From: Thermomonas aquatica
Lineage (GTDB): Bacteria > Pseudomonadota > Gammaproteobacteria > Xanthomonadales > Xanthomonadaceae
Assembly (NCBI RefSeq): GCF_006337105.1
Contig: NZ_CP040871.1
Location: 992,001 to 1,056,000 of the forward strand
Length of the DNA stretch: 64,000 nucleotides
Direction of reading: 5' to 3'
Numbering within the stretch: the stretch's first letter is position 1; each line of letters starts with the position of its first letter. Positions 29,210 to 38,862 of the stretch are shown here, in pieces. A model generated the notes under the pieces. The model did not search any database. It saw only the letters and a program-made list of their open reading frames with translations, and had not been told where the DNA came from. Both the position numbers and the translations under genes were made by a program.

Positions 29210-29863
29210 TTACTTGTCGTCCTTCTTCGCGGCCTTGGTCGCCGGCACGTCGGCAGCGGCCGGCGCAGCCTCTTCGGCCACGTCTTCGCGACCGTGCTTG
29301 GCGATCACCACGGCGACGTCGTGTTCCTTGCCCAGCTTCAGTTCCGGCAGCTCGACGCCCTTCGGCAGCTTGAGGTCGGACAGGTGGACGATGTCGCCCA
29401 CGGCGAGGTTCGACAGGTCGATCTCGATGAACTCCGGCAGGTCCTTCGGCAGGCAGCTGACTTCCACTTCGTTCAGCTCGTGCAGGACCAGGATGCCCGC
29501 GGTCTTGCCGGCCGGCGACTTGTCCTGGTTCAGGAAGTGCAGCGGGACGCTGGCGCGCAGGGCCTGGTTGGCGTCCACGCGCTGGAAGTCCAGGTGCATG
29601 ATGATCTGCTTGAACGGATGGCGCTGCATGTCGCGCAGGAGCACCTGCTCGACCTTGCCGTCGACGTCCAGGTTCAGGATCGACGAATAGAACCACTCGT
29701 TCTGCTGGGCCAGCCAGATCTTCTCGTGGTCGAGCTGGATGGCCTGCGGCGCGGACTTGCCGCCGTAGACGATGGCCGGGATCGAAGCGGCAAGTCGCAG
29801 GCGGCGGCTCGCACCCTTCCCCTCGACGTTGCGGCTCGTGGCCGAGATGTTGTGTTCGGACAT
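29210..29863 (-). CDS. rplY: 50S ribosomal protein bL25, long form (TL5/CTC type)
   Basis: bL25 binds 5S rRNA. At 217 residues this is the long general-stress (CTC) form. It has an N-terminal 5S-binding domain (about 1-95), a C-terminal beta domain (about 96-185) and an Ala/Lys-rich tail ending TKAAKKDDK. It starts [22 protein letters not shown]. It sits between prs and pth, a common gene order. Confidence 0.96.
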   Translation of the reverse strand: MSEHNISATSRNVEGKGASRRLRLAASIPAIVYGGKSAPQAIQLDHEKIWLAQQNEWFYSSILNLDVDGKVEQVLLRDMQRHPFKQIIMHLDFQRVDANQALRASVPLHFLNQDKSPAGKTAGILVLHELNEVEVSCLPKDLPEFIEIDLSNLAVGDIVHLSDLKLPKGVELPELKLGKEHDVAVVIAKHGREDVAEEAAPAAADVPATKAAKKDDK

Positions 29864-29939
29864 TTCGATGTACTCACTTCATTGCGATGAACCGCCTCGC
29901 GGCGGCGAAGACACTCACCCGCGACCAGGTGAGTGGGGT

Positions 29940-29965
29940 GCGATGCCGGCATTCGCCGGCATCGC
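29940..29965 (-). repeat. perfect 11-bp palindrome after prs (REP-like)
   Basis: GCGATGCCGGC and GCCGGCATCGC flank an ATTC loop and pair without mismatch. The hairpin starts 11 nt after the prs stop codon. A second stem (ACTCACC/GGTGAGT) lies nearby at about 29912-29934. No T-tract follows. It may be a REP-type element or an mRNA end. Confidence 0.45.
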
Positions 29966-29976
29966 GAAACGTGCCG

Positions 29977-30936
29977 TCAGTCCACGTACAGCGAACTGAC
30001 CGATTCGCCGAACGCCACCCGGCGGATGGTTTCGGCCAGCAGCTCGGCGACGCTGAGCTGGCGGATCTTGCCGCAGGCGCGCGCCGCGGGCGACAGCGCG
30101 ATGGTGTCGGTCACCACCAGTTCGTCCAGCTGCGACCTGGCGATGTTGTCCAGCGCGGCGCCGGACAGCACCGGATGGGTGCAGTACGCCGCCACCTTCA
30201 GCGCGCCGCGCTCCTTCAGCGCGTTCGCCGCGGCGCACAGGGTGCCGGCGGTGTCGACGATGTCGTCCACCAGCACGCAGGTCTTGCCCTCCACGTCGCC
30301 GATGATGTTCATCACGGTGGCGACATTGGCCTTCGGCCGGCGCTTGTCGATGATGGCCAGGTCGGCATCGTCGAGGCGCTTGGCGATCGCGCGCGCGCGC
30401 ACCACGCCGCCGACGTCCGGCGAGACCACGATCAGGTTGTCGGTGCCGTGCGCGCGCCAGATGTCGGCGAGCAGCAGCGGCGAGGCGTAGACGTTATCCA
30501 CCGGGATATCGAAGAAGCCCTGGATCTGGTCGGCATGCAGGTCGACCGTCAACACCCGATCGGTGCCCACCGCGCCGAACATCTTGGCCGCCACCTTGGC
30601 CGTGATCGGCACGCGCGAGGAACGCGGGCGGCGATCCTGGCGGGCGTAGCCGAAGTACGGCACCACCGCGGTGACGTTGGCCGCCGAGGCGCGCTTCAGC
30701 GCGTCCACCAGCACCAGCAACTCCATGAAGTTCTCGGCGGTCGGCGCGTTGGTCGGCTGGATCACGAAGACCTCCTGCCGGCGCACGTTCTCCTCGATCT
30801 CCACCTGCACTTCGCCATCGGAGAAGCGGCTGACCAGGGCCTTGCCCGGGCGGATGCCGAGTTCGCGGCAGACCGCCTCGGCCAGCGGCCGGTTGGCGTT
30901 GCCCGAAAACACCAGCAAGTTGCGTTCGTCCTGCAT
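29977..30936 (-). CDS. prs: ribose-phosphate pyrophosphokinase (PRPP synthase)
   Basis: Prs makes PRPP from ribose 5-phosphate and ATP for nucleotide, His and Trp synthesis. The 319-residue frame starts [22 protein letters not shown] at 30936. The class I signature [14 protein letters not shown] and the PRPP-binding loop [13 protein letters not shown] (about residue 220) are present. The gene order prs-rplY-pth-ychF upstream of hemA matches the E. coli layout. Confidence 0.98.
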   Translation of the reverse strand: MQDERNLLVFSGNANRPLAEAVCRELGIRPGKALVSRFSDGEVQVEIEENVRRQEVFVIQPTNAPTAENFMELLVLVDALKRASAANVTAVVPYFGYARQDRRPRSSRVPITAKVAAKMFGAVGTDRVLTVDLHADQIQGFFDIPVDNVYASPLLLADIWRAHGTDNLIVVSPDVGGVVRARAIAKRLDDADLAIIDKRRPKANVATVMNIIGDVEGKTCVLVDDIVDTAGTLCAAANALKERGALKVAAYCTHPVLSGAALDNIARSQLDELVVTDTIALSPAARACGKIRQLSVAELLAETIRRVAFGESVSSLYVD

Positions 30937-31019
30937 GTTCAGCTCCGCTGCGCTCTGACCGTGGCGGTGGAAATGACCGCGCGGTTGGCGCGCGGCAAGG
31001 AATTGCACGTATTGCAGGA

Positions 31020-31095
31020 TGGCAGGGGCGGAAGGATTCGAACCTACGCATGCCAGGATCAAAACCTGGTGCCTTAACCGCTTGGCGACGCCCCT
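31020..31095 (-). tRNA. tRNA-Gln (anticodon TTG)
   Basis: The 76-nt cloverleaf has the acceptor AGGGGCG/CGCCCCT, a D-arm CGCCAAGCGGTTAAGGC, anticodon TTG in GTTTTGATCC, a T-arm GGTTCGAATC and an encoded CCA. Its first 22 nt overlap the 3' end of ispE: the TAA in its D-loop is the ispE stop codon. Confidence 0.97.
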
Positions 31096-31967
31096 GTAGT
31101 GAAACTCTCCACCGCGTCCAGCAGTGGCGACCGATCCGCGCCGCGCGCCAGCCAGGCATTCACGCCCACTGGCAAAGCGGCCAGCGCCGCCTCGGCGGAT
31201 TCGCGGGTGGCGAATTCGACGAAGCAGCCGCTGCCCGAACCCGTCAAGCGCGGCGTGCCGATGCGCGCCAACGCTTCGAACAGGGCCTCGACGGCGGGTT
31301 CGCGGCGGCGCAGCACCGGCTCGAACGCATTGCCGAGCGCGGTTCCGGAAAGGAAGTCCGCTATTTTCGCGGGTGCAGCATTCCGCGTCAAATCAGGCGC
31401 TTGGAAAAGTCCGGCGGTGGCGGCATGGACGCCCGGACTGGCCAGCAGGTACCAGGCCGAGGGCAGGTCGATGGCGGTCAGCCGCTCCCCCACGCCCTCC
31501 GCCCAGGCATTGCGGCCATGCACGAAGACCGGCACGTCGGCACCCAGCCGCAAGCCCAGCTCGGCCAGCCGTTCGAAATCGAAACCCAGGCCCCAGAGCC
31601 GGTTCAGGGCCACCAGCACGGTCGCCGCATCAGATGATCCACCGCCGAAGCCGCCACCCATCGGAATGCGTTTTTCGATGCCGATATCGACACCTTGTAC
31701 GCATTTCGACTCATTTTTCAGGATTTTGGCTGCGCGCACCAGCAGATCATCGGCTTCCGCCACGCCGGCCGCACCCTCACCTACCCGGGCGATCACGCCA
31801 TCCATTCGCGGGCGCAGGAATACGCTGTCGCCCCAGTCGAGCAGGCGGAACACGGTTTGCAGCTGGTGGTAGCCATCGGCCCGGCGCCCGACGATCTGCA
31901 GGAACAGGTTCAGCTTGGCCGGGGCCGGCCAGGCGCTCCAGCCCTGCGCAGCGGGGAAACGACTCAT
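31074..31967 (-). CDS. ispE: 4-diphosphocytidyl-2-C-methyl-D-erythritol kinase
   Basis: IspE is the GHMP-family kinase of the MEP isoprenoid pathway. The 297-residue frame starts [23 protein letters not shown] at 31967, in a 4-nt ATGA overlap with lolB. The GHMP ATP-binding motif [14 protein letters not shown] is near residue 105-120 and the C-terminal motif [11 protein letters not shown] is present. The last seven sense codons and stop lie inside tRNA-Gln, so tRNA 5' processing should cut the ispE message. Confidence 0.96.
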   Translation of the reverse strand: MSRFPAAQGWSAWPAPAKLNLFLQIVGRRADGYHQLQTVFRLLDWGDSVFLRPRMDGVIARVGEGAAGVAEADDLLVRAAKILKNESKCVQGVDIGIEKRIPMGGGFGGGSSDAATVLVALNRLWGLGFDFERLAELGLRLGADVPVFVHGRNAWAEGVGERLTAIDLPSAWYLLASPGVHAATAGLFQAPDLTRNAAPAKIADFLSGTALGNAFEPVLRRREPAVEALFEALARIGTPRLTGSGSGCFVEFATRESAEAALAALPVGVNAWLARGADRSPLLDAVESFTTGASPSG

Positions 31968-32614
31968 TCGAGGCTGGCGTCCCAGCGGTCGACGACCAGC
32001 CGCACGCGATCCTCGCCGCGCTGGGCATTGATCCGGCCTGGCATCGGCAGGCCGGACACGGCATCGGCCTTCCAGTCGGCGTAATCGACGACCCAGCCAG
32101 CTTGCTCGATCCGCGCCGGCAGCTGGCCGGCGGCGAACACGATGCGCGACGCGCCGAACGTCGCGACTGCCGCCTGCGCCCCACGCATCCAACAGCCCAG
32201 CGCCGCCACCGGGATGTCCCAGCCGGTCGCCGCGCGCAGCAACGCAGCTGCGTCAGGACCCCGCAGCGGGCCATTCGGCACCCCGTCCAGCGTCGCTTCG
32301 CCCGCATCGACCGCCAGCGTCCAGCTCTGGCGGGTGATCGGCGCGGACAGGCTGACCTGCACCCGACCGTCGCCCTGCAGCCATTCGATGCGCCCGCTGC
32401 CGCCGTCCTTGCCGTTGGACAGCGCCACGCGGCCAGCCATGCTCCAGTCGGGCGCAGCGCAGTCGCCCGCGGCCAGGCCGAGCGCCGCTTCGCGCGCGCG
32501 CTGCGCGGCAGGCGCCGCCGGATCGGGCAGATCGACCACCACCGGCTTGGTCGCCATGGTCTGGCAACCGGCCAGCGCGAGGCATGCGGCCGCGATGGAA
32601 ACGCGGAGCTTCAT
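31964..32614 (-). CDS. lolB: outer-membrane lipoprotein insertase LolB
   Basis: LolB receives lipoproteins from LolA and inserts them in the outer membrane. The 216-residue precursor starts [17 protein letters not shown]; the lipobox places the acylated Cys at residue 17. The Trp/hydrophobic-rich barrel that follows suits the family, and the position between ispE and hemA matches E. coli. It overlaps the TPR gene upstream and ispE downstream by 4 nt each. Confidence 0.88.
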   Translation of the reverse strand: MKLRVSIAAACLALAGCQTMATKPVVVDLPDPAAPAAQRAREAALGLAAGDCAAPDWSMAGRVALSNGKDGGSGRIEWLQGDGRVQVSLSAPITRQSWTLAVDAGEATLDGVPNGPLRGPDAAALLRAATGWDIPVAALGCWMRGAQAAVATFGASRIVFAAGQLPARIEQAGWVVDYADWKADAVSGLPMPGRINAQRGEDRVRLVVDRWDASLE

Positions 32615-34290
32615 GCCCCCACGTCCTTCAGCGCGCGCCGCAAGGCGCGATTTTCCGGGTCGATGCGGCGCGCTTCCTCGAAATATTTGCGCGCTTCGTC
32701 CTTCTCGCCCAGCACCCACAGCACCTGCGCCAGGTGGCTGGCGATGTCGGCATCCTTCTGCAGGGCGAAGGCATGGCGCAGGTGGCCCAGCGCCTCGCGC
32801 GGCTTGCCCAGCTTGAACAGCACCCAGCCGTAGCTGTCGATGATCGCCGCGTTGCCCGGTTCGGCCACGCGCGCGCGGTCGATCAGCTCCAGCGCCTCCT
32901 TGTAGCGCGTGGTGCGGTCGGCCAGGGTGTAACCCAGCGCGTTCAGCGCGTTCACGTCGTCCGGCGCGATCACCAGGATGCGGCGGAAATCCGCCTCGGC
33001 CTTGGCGATCTCGTCGCGGCGCTCCCACAGCAATGCACGCGAATACAGCAGGGCCTCGTCATCGGCGAAGGCGGCCAGGCCGCGCGAATAGGCGTCCAGT
33101 TCGCCGACGGCATCCTTGTCCTTGAGCCGCAGTTCGGCCTCCAGCAGGTAGGCGTCGCGCTGGGCGTCTTCTTCCAGGGTGGCATCCGACTGGATCGCAC
33201 GCAGCGCCTCGTAGGCCTGCGGCTTGCGCTGCAGCTGGAACATCACGTTGGCACTGCGCAGGCGGGCGATGCCCTGCGCTTGCTCGCCGGGCACGTTGGC
33301 GTACCAGGCTAGGGCTTCCTCGTAGCGTTCCAGCAGTTCGGCCACCTGCCCCAGCAGCAACCGGCGCATGGGATTCGGCCGCGTGGCCTCGCGCCTCAAT
33401 TCGTCGTACAGCGTCGCCAAGCCGGCCTTGTCCTTGGCCTTGTCGAGCAGTGCGGCCCGCTGCGCGTAACTCGATTCATCCTGCGCGCCGAACGACAGCA
33501 CCCGCGCCGCCTGCGCAGCATCGCCCAGCGCGTCGTATTCGCCGGCCAGCGACCAGCGCAACTGCGGCGACGAACGCGCGGCGTCTTCGAGCCCCGCAAG
33601 CAGCGACCGCGCTTGCTCGAGCTTGCCGTCCTCGCGCAACAGCTGGGCACGCAGCAAGCTCACGCGCGGCTCGCCGGGGAAACGGGCGACCACCTGCTGG
33701 ACGATCCGTTCCACCACCGCCGGCTGCTCCAGCCGCTGCGCCAGCCCGCCGAAACCCAGCCAGGGCTCCAGCTTGTCGGGCAACGCACCGTCGTCGACGA
33801 GGTCGTCGAGCACCGCCACCACCAGTTTGGGCTGCTTGCCGACCGCGCCGATCAGCGCGGCCAGCACATGCTTCCAGCCGTCGCCGCCATCGGCCAGCAA
33901 GCCCTGCAGCTCGCGCCTGGCCGCGCGCCTATCGCCCGCACGCAGGGCCAGGGTGGCGGCCACCGCCTGCCGCGGCGCGCTCTGCTGCGGGGCCAGCGAC
34001 TGCCACAGGCCATAACTTTCGCGGGCCAGGGCGTCTTCGTTCGCCAACAGGGCGATGCGGGTGGCGCGCTCGGCCAGCACCGGATCGGAGGCTGCGCGCG
34101 CGGCCTGCAGGTAGCGGCGCGCGGCATCGGGCAGTTGCCCGGCCTGCAGGGCGAATTCGCCGGCGATGCTGGCTTCCAGCGGGTCTTCGGCCGGCGAAGG
34201 CAAGGGTTTCGCGGCCTGCGCCGGCAACGCCCCCGCCAGCAGGGCAAGGCAGAGCAGCAGGCGGGAACCACGGCGTTTCGGCATTGGCAT
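32611..34290 (-). CDS. secreted tetratricopeptide-repeat protein
   Basis: This 559-residue protein has a signal peptide (MPMPKRRGSRLLLCLALLAGALPAQA, cleavage after AQA) followed by TPR-like helical repeats along its length. The clearest are near the C-terminus (ALGYTLADRTTRYKEALELI; AIIDSYGWVLFKLGKPREAL). TPR proteins scaffold complexes; the partner is unknown. Translational coupling to lolB (ATGA) hints at an envelope role. A second ATG at 34284 is possible. Confidence 0.85.
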   Translation of the reverse strand: MPMPKRRGSRLLLCLALLAGALPAQAAKPLPSPAEDPLEASIAGEFALQAGQLPDAARRYLQAARAASDPVLAERATRIALLANEDALARESYGLWQSLAPQQSAPRQAVAATLALRAGDRRAARRELQGLLADGGDGWKHVLAALIGAVGKQPKLVVAVLDDLVDDGALPDKLEPWLGFGGLAQRLEQPAVVERIVQQVVARFPGEPRVSLLRAQLLREDGKLEQARSLLAGLEDAARSSPQLRWSLAGEYDALGDAAQAARVLSFGAQDESSYAQRAALLDKAKDKAGLATLYDELRREATRPNPMRRLLLGQVAELLERYEEALAWYANVPGEQAQGIARLRSANVMFQLQRKPQAYEALRAIQSDATLEEDAQRDAYLLEAELRLKDKDAVGELDAYSRGLAAFADDEALLYSRALLWERRDEIAKAEADFRRILVIAPDDVNALNALGYTLADRTTRYKEALELIDRARVAEPGNAAIIDSYGWVLFKLGKPREALGHLRHAFALQKDADIASHLAQVLWVLGEKDEARKYFEEARRIDPENRALRRALKDVGA

Positions 34291-34390
34291 GGAAAATTCT
34301 TCTTGAAACCGGGGCCGGTACAATGTCCGGTCGTGCCGGCAGCTTAGCGCAGGCGCCTGAACGGATTTCGGACACCCGATTGAACTTTCG

Positions 34391-35649
34391 ATGAGCCTGC
34401 ACGTCCTCGGCATCAACCACCAGACCGCGCCGGTTGCCCTGCGCGAGAAGGTGGCGTTCGCCCCGGATGCGCTGGGCAACGCGCTGGCCTCGCTGCGCAA
34501 GCTGCCGCAGGTGCACGAGGCGGTGCTGCTGTCCACCTGCAACCGCACCGAGTTGTACGCGCATACCGACGACGACGGCCGCGCGCTGGCCGACTGGCTG
34601 GCCACCCACCCGGACACCGGCCACGACCTGCACACCTACCTGTACCGGCACCGCGACGGCGATGCCGTGCGCCACCTGTTCCGGGTCGCCACCGGCCTGG
34701 ACTCGCTGGTGCTGGGCGAGCCACAGATCCTGGGCCAGGTGAAGCAGGCTTGGGCGGCCTCGCGCGATGCCGGCGCGTTGGGCGGCCAACTCGACCGCCT
34801 GTTCCAGCAAGCCTTCGCCACCGCCAAGCGCGCACGCACCGACACCCGCATCGGCGCGAATCCGGTCTCAGTGGCATCAACGGCCGTGCGACTGGCGCAG
34901 GATTCGTTCGCCCGCCTCAGCGAGTCCAGCGTGCTGCTGATCGGCGCCGGCGAGACCATCGAACTGGCCGCGCGGCACTTGGTGGAAGCCAAGGCGCAGC
35001 GCCTGCTGATCGCCAACCGCACCCTCGCCCACGCGCAGGACCTCGCCACTCGCCATGGCGGCGTCGCGTTGCCGCTGGCCGAACTGGACAAGCACCTGGC
35101 CGAAGCCGACATCGTGATCTCCGCCACCGCCAGCCGCGAGCCGGTGCTGCATCGCGCGCAGGTCGAACATGCGCTGCGCCTGCGCAAGCATCGGCCGATG
35201 CTGCTGCTCGACCTGGCCGTGCCGCGCGACATCGCGCCGGATGTTTCGGGATTGCGCGACGTGTTCCTGTACACGGTGGACGACCTGGAGCGCGCGATCG
35301 AGGACAACCGCCGCAGCCGCCGCGAAGCCGCCGAACAGGCCGAGGCGATCGTCGAGCTGCAGACCGCGCGCTTCGTCGAGCACTTGCAGGCCAGCGGCCG
35401 CCAGCAGCCGATCCTGCGCCTGCGCGCGCATGGCGATGCCGCGCGCGCCGAGGCATTGGCGAAGGCGCAGCAACAACTCGCCGCCGGCGCATCGCCGCAG
35501 GAAGCGCTGGAGTTCCTGGCGCATACGCTGACCAACCGCCTGCTGCACGCACCGACGGTGGCGCTGCGCGAAGCCGCGCTCAGCGGTGATGGCGAATTGC
35601 CGCGCGCGGCGGAGAAATTGTTCCCGCACGGCACGGGCGACACCGACGC

Positions 35650-35653
<4 letters not shown>
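34391..35653 (+). CDS. hemA: glutamyl-tRNA reductase
   Basis: HemA reduces Glu-tRNA to glutamate-1-semialdehyde, the first committed step of the C5 haem pathway. The 420-residue frame starts [20 protein letters not shown]. The catalytic Cys50 lies in [12 protein letters not shown]. The NADPH-binding segment ([16 protein letters not shown]) begins near residue 180. It is divergent from the TPR-lolB-ispE operon and its stop overlaps the prfA start (ATGA). Confidence 0.98.
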
Positions 35654-36738
<1,085 letters not shown>

Positions 36739-36739
36739 C

Positions 36740-37201
36740 ATGACCGACACCGTGATTTCCCGCGCCGGCCCCGCCGACCTCGATGCCCTCGCCGTGCTGT
36801 TCGACGCCTACCGCCAGTTCTACGGCCAGCCCTCCGACGTGCCGCGGGCGCGCGACTGGCTGCGCAGCCGCCTGCGCGTCGGCGAGTCGGTGGTGCTGCT
36901 GGCCAAGCGCGACGGCGCCATCGCCGGCTTCGTGCAGTTGTACCCGATGTTCTCCTCGGTGCGCACCGCCAAGACCTGGATCCTCAACGACCTGTACGTC
37001 GATGCCGGTGCGCGCCGCGGCGGCGTGGCGCGCAGCCTGCTGGATGCCGCGGCGAAGTTCGCCCGCGACGACGGCGCCGCCGGCATCTCGCTGGAAACGA
37101 CGCAGGACAATGCCGTCGCCCGCGCGCTGTACCGCGCCGCCGGCTGGAACGAGGACGCGACCCAGTGGTACTCGCTGTCGTTCTCGAAGCAGCACCACTG
37201 A
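36740..37201 (+). CDS. GNAT-family N-acetyltransferase
   Basis: The 153-residue protein (MTDTVISRAGPADLDALAVLFDAYRQFY) has a typical GNAT fold: motif A around LNDLYVDAGARRGGVARSLLDAAAKFA (about 85-110) with the acetyl-CoA pyrophosphate loop RRGGVA. The C-terminal NAVARALYRAAGWNED helix is also present. The substrate cannot be told. It begins 1 nt after prfA. Confidence 0.88.
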   Translation: MTDTVISRAGPADLDALAVLFDAYRQFYGQPSDVPRARDWLRSRLRVGESVVLLAKRDGAIAGFVQLYPMFSSVRTAKTWILNDLYVDAGARRGGVARSLLDAAAKFARDDGAAGISLETTQDNAVARALYRAAGWNEDATQWYSLSFSKQHH

Positions 37202-37235
37202 TGCAGCGGGCCGCGGCCCGGCCTACACTCGGCGC

Positions 37236-37754
37236 ATGACCGCCGCCACCGACTTCAAGCCTCTCGCGCTGTGCGTGCTGACCGTCTCCGACACGCGCAC
37301 GGCGGACAACGACACCTCCGGCGATTACCTCTGCGATGCGTTGCGCGATGCCGGCCATCGCCTGCACGAACGCGCCATCGTGCGCGACGACAAGTACGCG
37401 ATGCGCGCGCTGGTCTCGCGCTGGATCGCCGATGCCGATGTCGACGGCATCCTGGTCACCGGCGGCACCGGCTTCACCGGCCGCGATTCCACGCCGGAAG
37501 CCCTGCTGCCGCTGCTGGACAAGCGCATGGACGGCTTCGGCGAACTGTTCCGCGCGCTGAGCTTCGAGGAGATCGGCACCAGCACCCTGCAGTCGCGTGC
37601 GTTCGCCGGCCTGGCCAACGCCACCTTCCTGTTCGCCCTGCCCGGCTCCACCTCGGCCTGCCGCACCGGCTGGGAGAAGATCATCGCCGCGCAGCTGGAC
37701 GCGCGCACCAAGCCCTGCAACCTCGCCAACCTGAAACCCCGCCTCAAGGAGTGA
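37236..37754 (+). CDS. moaB: molybdenum cofactor biosynthesis protein MoaB
   Basis: MoaB/MogA proteins adenylylate molybdopterin before Mo insertion. The 172-residue frame starts MTAATDFKPLALCVLTVSDTRTADND. It has the family motifs TGGTGFTGRDSTPEAL (about 82-97) and FALPGSTSACRTGWEKII (about 133-150). The pattern fits MoaB better than MogA. It is followed after 2 nt by an HTH gene. No other moa gene is in the window. Confidence 0.9.
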   Translation: MTAATDFKPLALCVLTVSDTRTADNDTSGDYLCDALRDAGHRLHERAIVRDDKYAMRALVSRWIADADVDGILVTGGTGFTGRDSTPEALLPLLDKRMDGFGELFRALSFEEIGTSTLQSRAFAGLANATFLFALPGSTSACRTGWEKIIAAQLDARTKPCNLANLKPRLKE

Positions 37755-37756
37755 CG

Positions 37757-38089
37757 ATGGCCCTCGATACCACCCTGCGACTGCTCAGCAAGGCCAGCGG
37801 CCTGAGCGTGGTCGACATCGCCACCGCCATCCCGCGCGCGGGCGTGAGCACGGTCAATGCCTGGCTGAAAGGCGACAAGATCCCGGGCAAGGACCAGATC
37901 GACGCCTTGGCGCGCACCTTCGGCGTGCCGGCCGGGGCCTTGCTCGGCGAACTGGCCAGCACGCTGGACCCCGCGCGCAGCAAGGGCGAGCACGACCTGC
38001 TCGCGGCGTACCGCAAGCTCAACAGCAGGCAGCAGGGCGCCTTGCTGGAAGTGGCGCGCAGCATGAAGCCGAGGGCGCAGGGCAAATGA
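37757..38089 (+). CDS. small helix-turn-helix (XRE-like) protein
   Basis: The 110-residue protein (MALDTTLRLLSKASGLSVVDIATAIP) has a Cro/CI-like HTH at about residues 15-58 (DIATAIPRAGVSTVNAWLKGDKIPGKDQIDALARTFGV) and a short C-terminal tail. It lies between moaB (2-nt gap) and ppk2 (4-nt ATGA overlap), so it is probably made with PPK2. It may regulate this operon, but its targets are unknown. Confidence 0.8.
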   Translation: MALDTTLRLLSKASGLSVVDIATAIPRAGVSTVNAWLKGDKIPGKDQIDALARTFGVPAGALLGELASTLDPARSKGEHDLLAAYRKLNSRQQGALLEVARSMKPRAQGK

Positions 38090-38862
38090 GCAAGCTCAAG
38101 CGCAAGCACTACGAGCAACTGCTGGAGCCGCTGCAGGAGGAATTGGCGGCGATGGCGCGCTGGCTGCAGCACACCGGCAAGCGCGTGCTGGTGCTGTTCG
38201 AGGGCCGCGACACCGCCGGCAAGGGCGGCGCGATCGATGCGTTCCGCGAGCACCTGAATCCGCGCCAGTGCCGGGTGGTCGCCCTGCCCAAGCCCAGCGA
38301 GCGCGAAGCCACGCAGTGGTACTTCCAGCGCTACGTGCCGCACCTGCCCGCGGCCGGCGAGATCGTGCTGTTCGACCGCAGCTGGTACAACCGCGCCGGG
38401 GTGGAGAAGGTGATGGGCTTCACCAGCGACGCCCAGGTCAAGACCTTCCTCAAGGAGGCGCCGCTGTTCGAGAAGATGCTGACGGACGACGGCATCCTGC
38501 TGTTCAAGTACTGGCTGTGCTGCGACCAGGCGCAGCAGGAAAAACGCTTCGCCGAACGCCTGCAGGATCCGCTCAAGCGCTGGAAGCTGTCGTCGATCGA
38601 CGTCGACGCGCGGACGAAATACGGCGCCTACACCAGGGCCCGCGAGGCGATGCTGAAAGCCACCCATGCCGCGCATGCGCCATGGACGCTGGTCGATTTC
38701 AACGACCAGAAGCGCGGGCGCCTGACCCTGCTGCGCGACCTGCTGGACCGCCTGCCGGATACCGGGGTCGATGCCCCGGCGCTCGAGTTCCCGCCGCTGG
38801 ACGGAACCCCGGCGAAGGAACGCTATGGCGTGCTGAAGCCGATCCCGGCATTCAAGGCGTAG
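38086..38862 (+). CDS. ppk2: polyphosphate kinase 2 family protein, short form
   Basis: PPK2 enzymes use polyphosphate to phosphorylate nucleoside mono- or diphosphates. The 258-residue protein has Walker A FEGRDTAGKGG (38-48), Walker B LFDRSWYNRAGVE (about 95-106) and the conserved WYFQRYVPHLP block. It matches a one-domain PPK2; AMP/ADP/GDP preference cannot be decided by eye. A larger paralogue lies at 57922. Its 3' end overlaps the convergent TPR gene by 11 nt. Confidence 0.9.
   Translation: MSKLKRKHYEQLLEPLQEELAAMARWLQHTGKRVLVLFEGRDTAGKGGAIDAFREHLNPRQCRVVALPKPSEREATQWYFQRYVPHLPAAGEIVLFDRSWYNRAGVEKVMGFTSDAQVKTFLKEAPLFEKMLTDDGILLFKYWLCCDQAQQEKRFAERLQDPLKRWKLSSIDVDARTKYGAYTRAREAMLKATHAAHAPWTLVDFNDQKRGRLTLLRDLLDRLPDTGVDAPALEFPPLDGTPAKERYGVLKPIPAFKA

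Noticed and set aside
32611..34635. Starting the TPR protein upstream at 34635
   Set aside because: That would cover the hemA start region; the signal peptide beginning at 34290 or 34284 gives a natural start.
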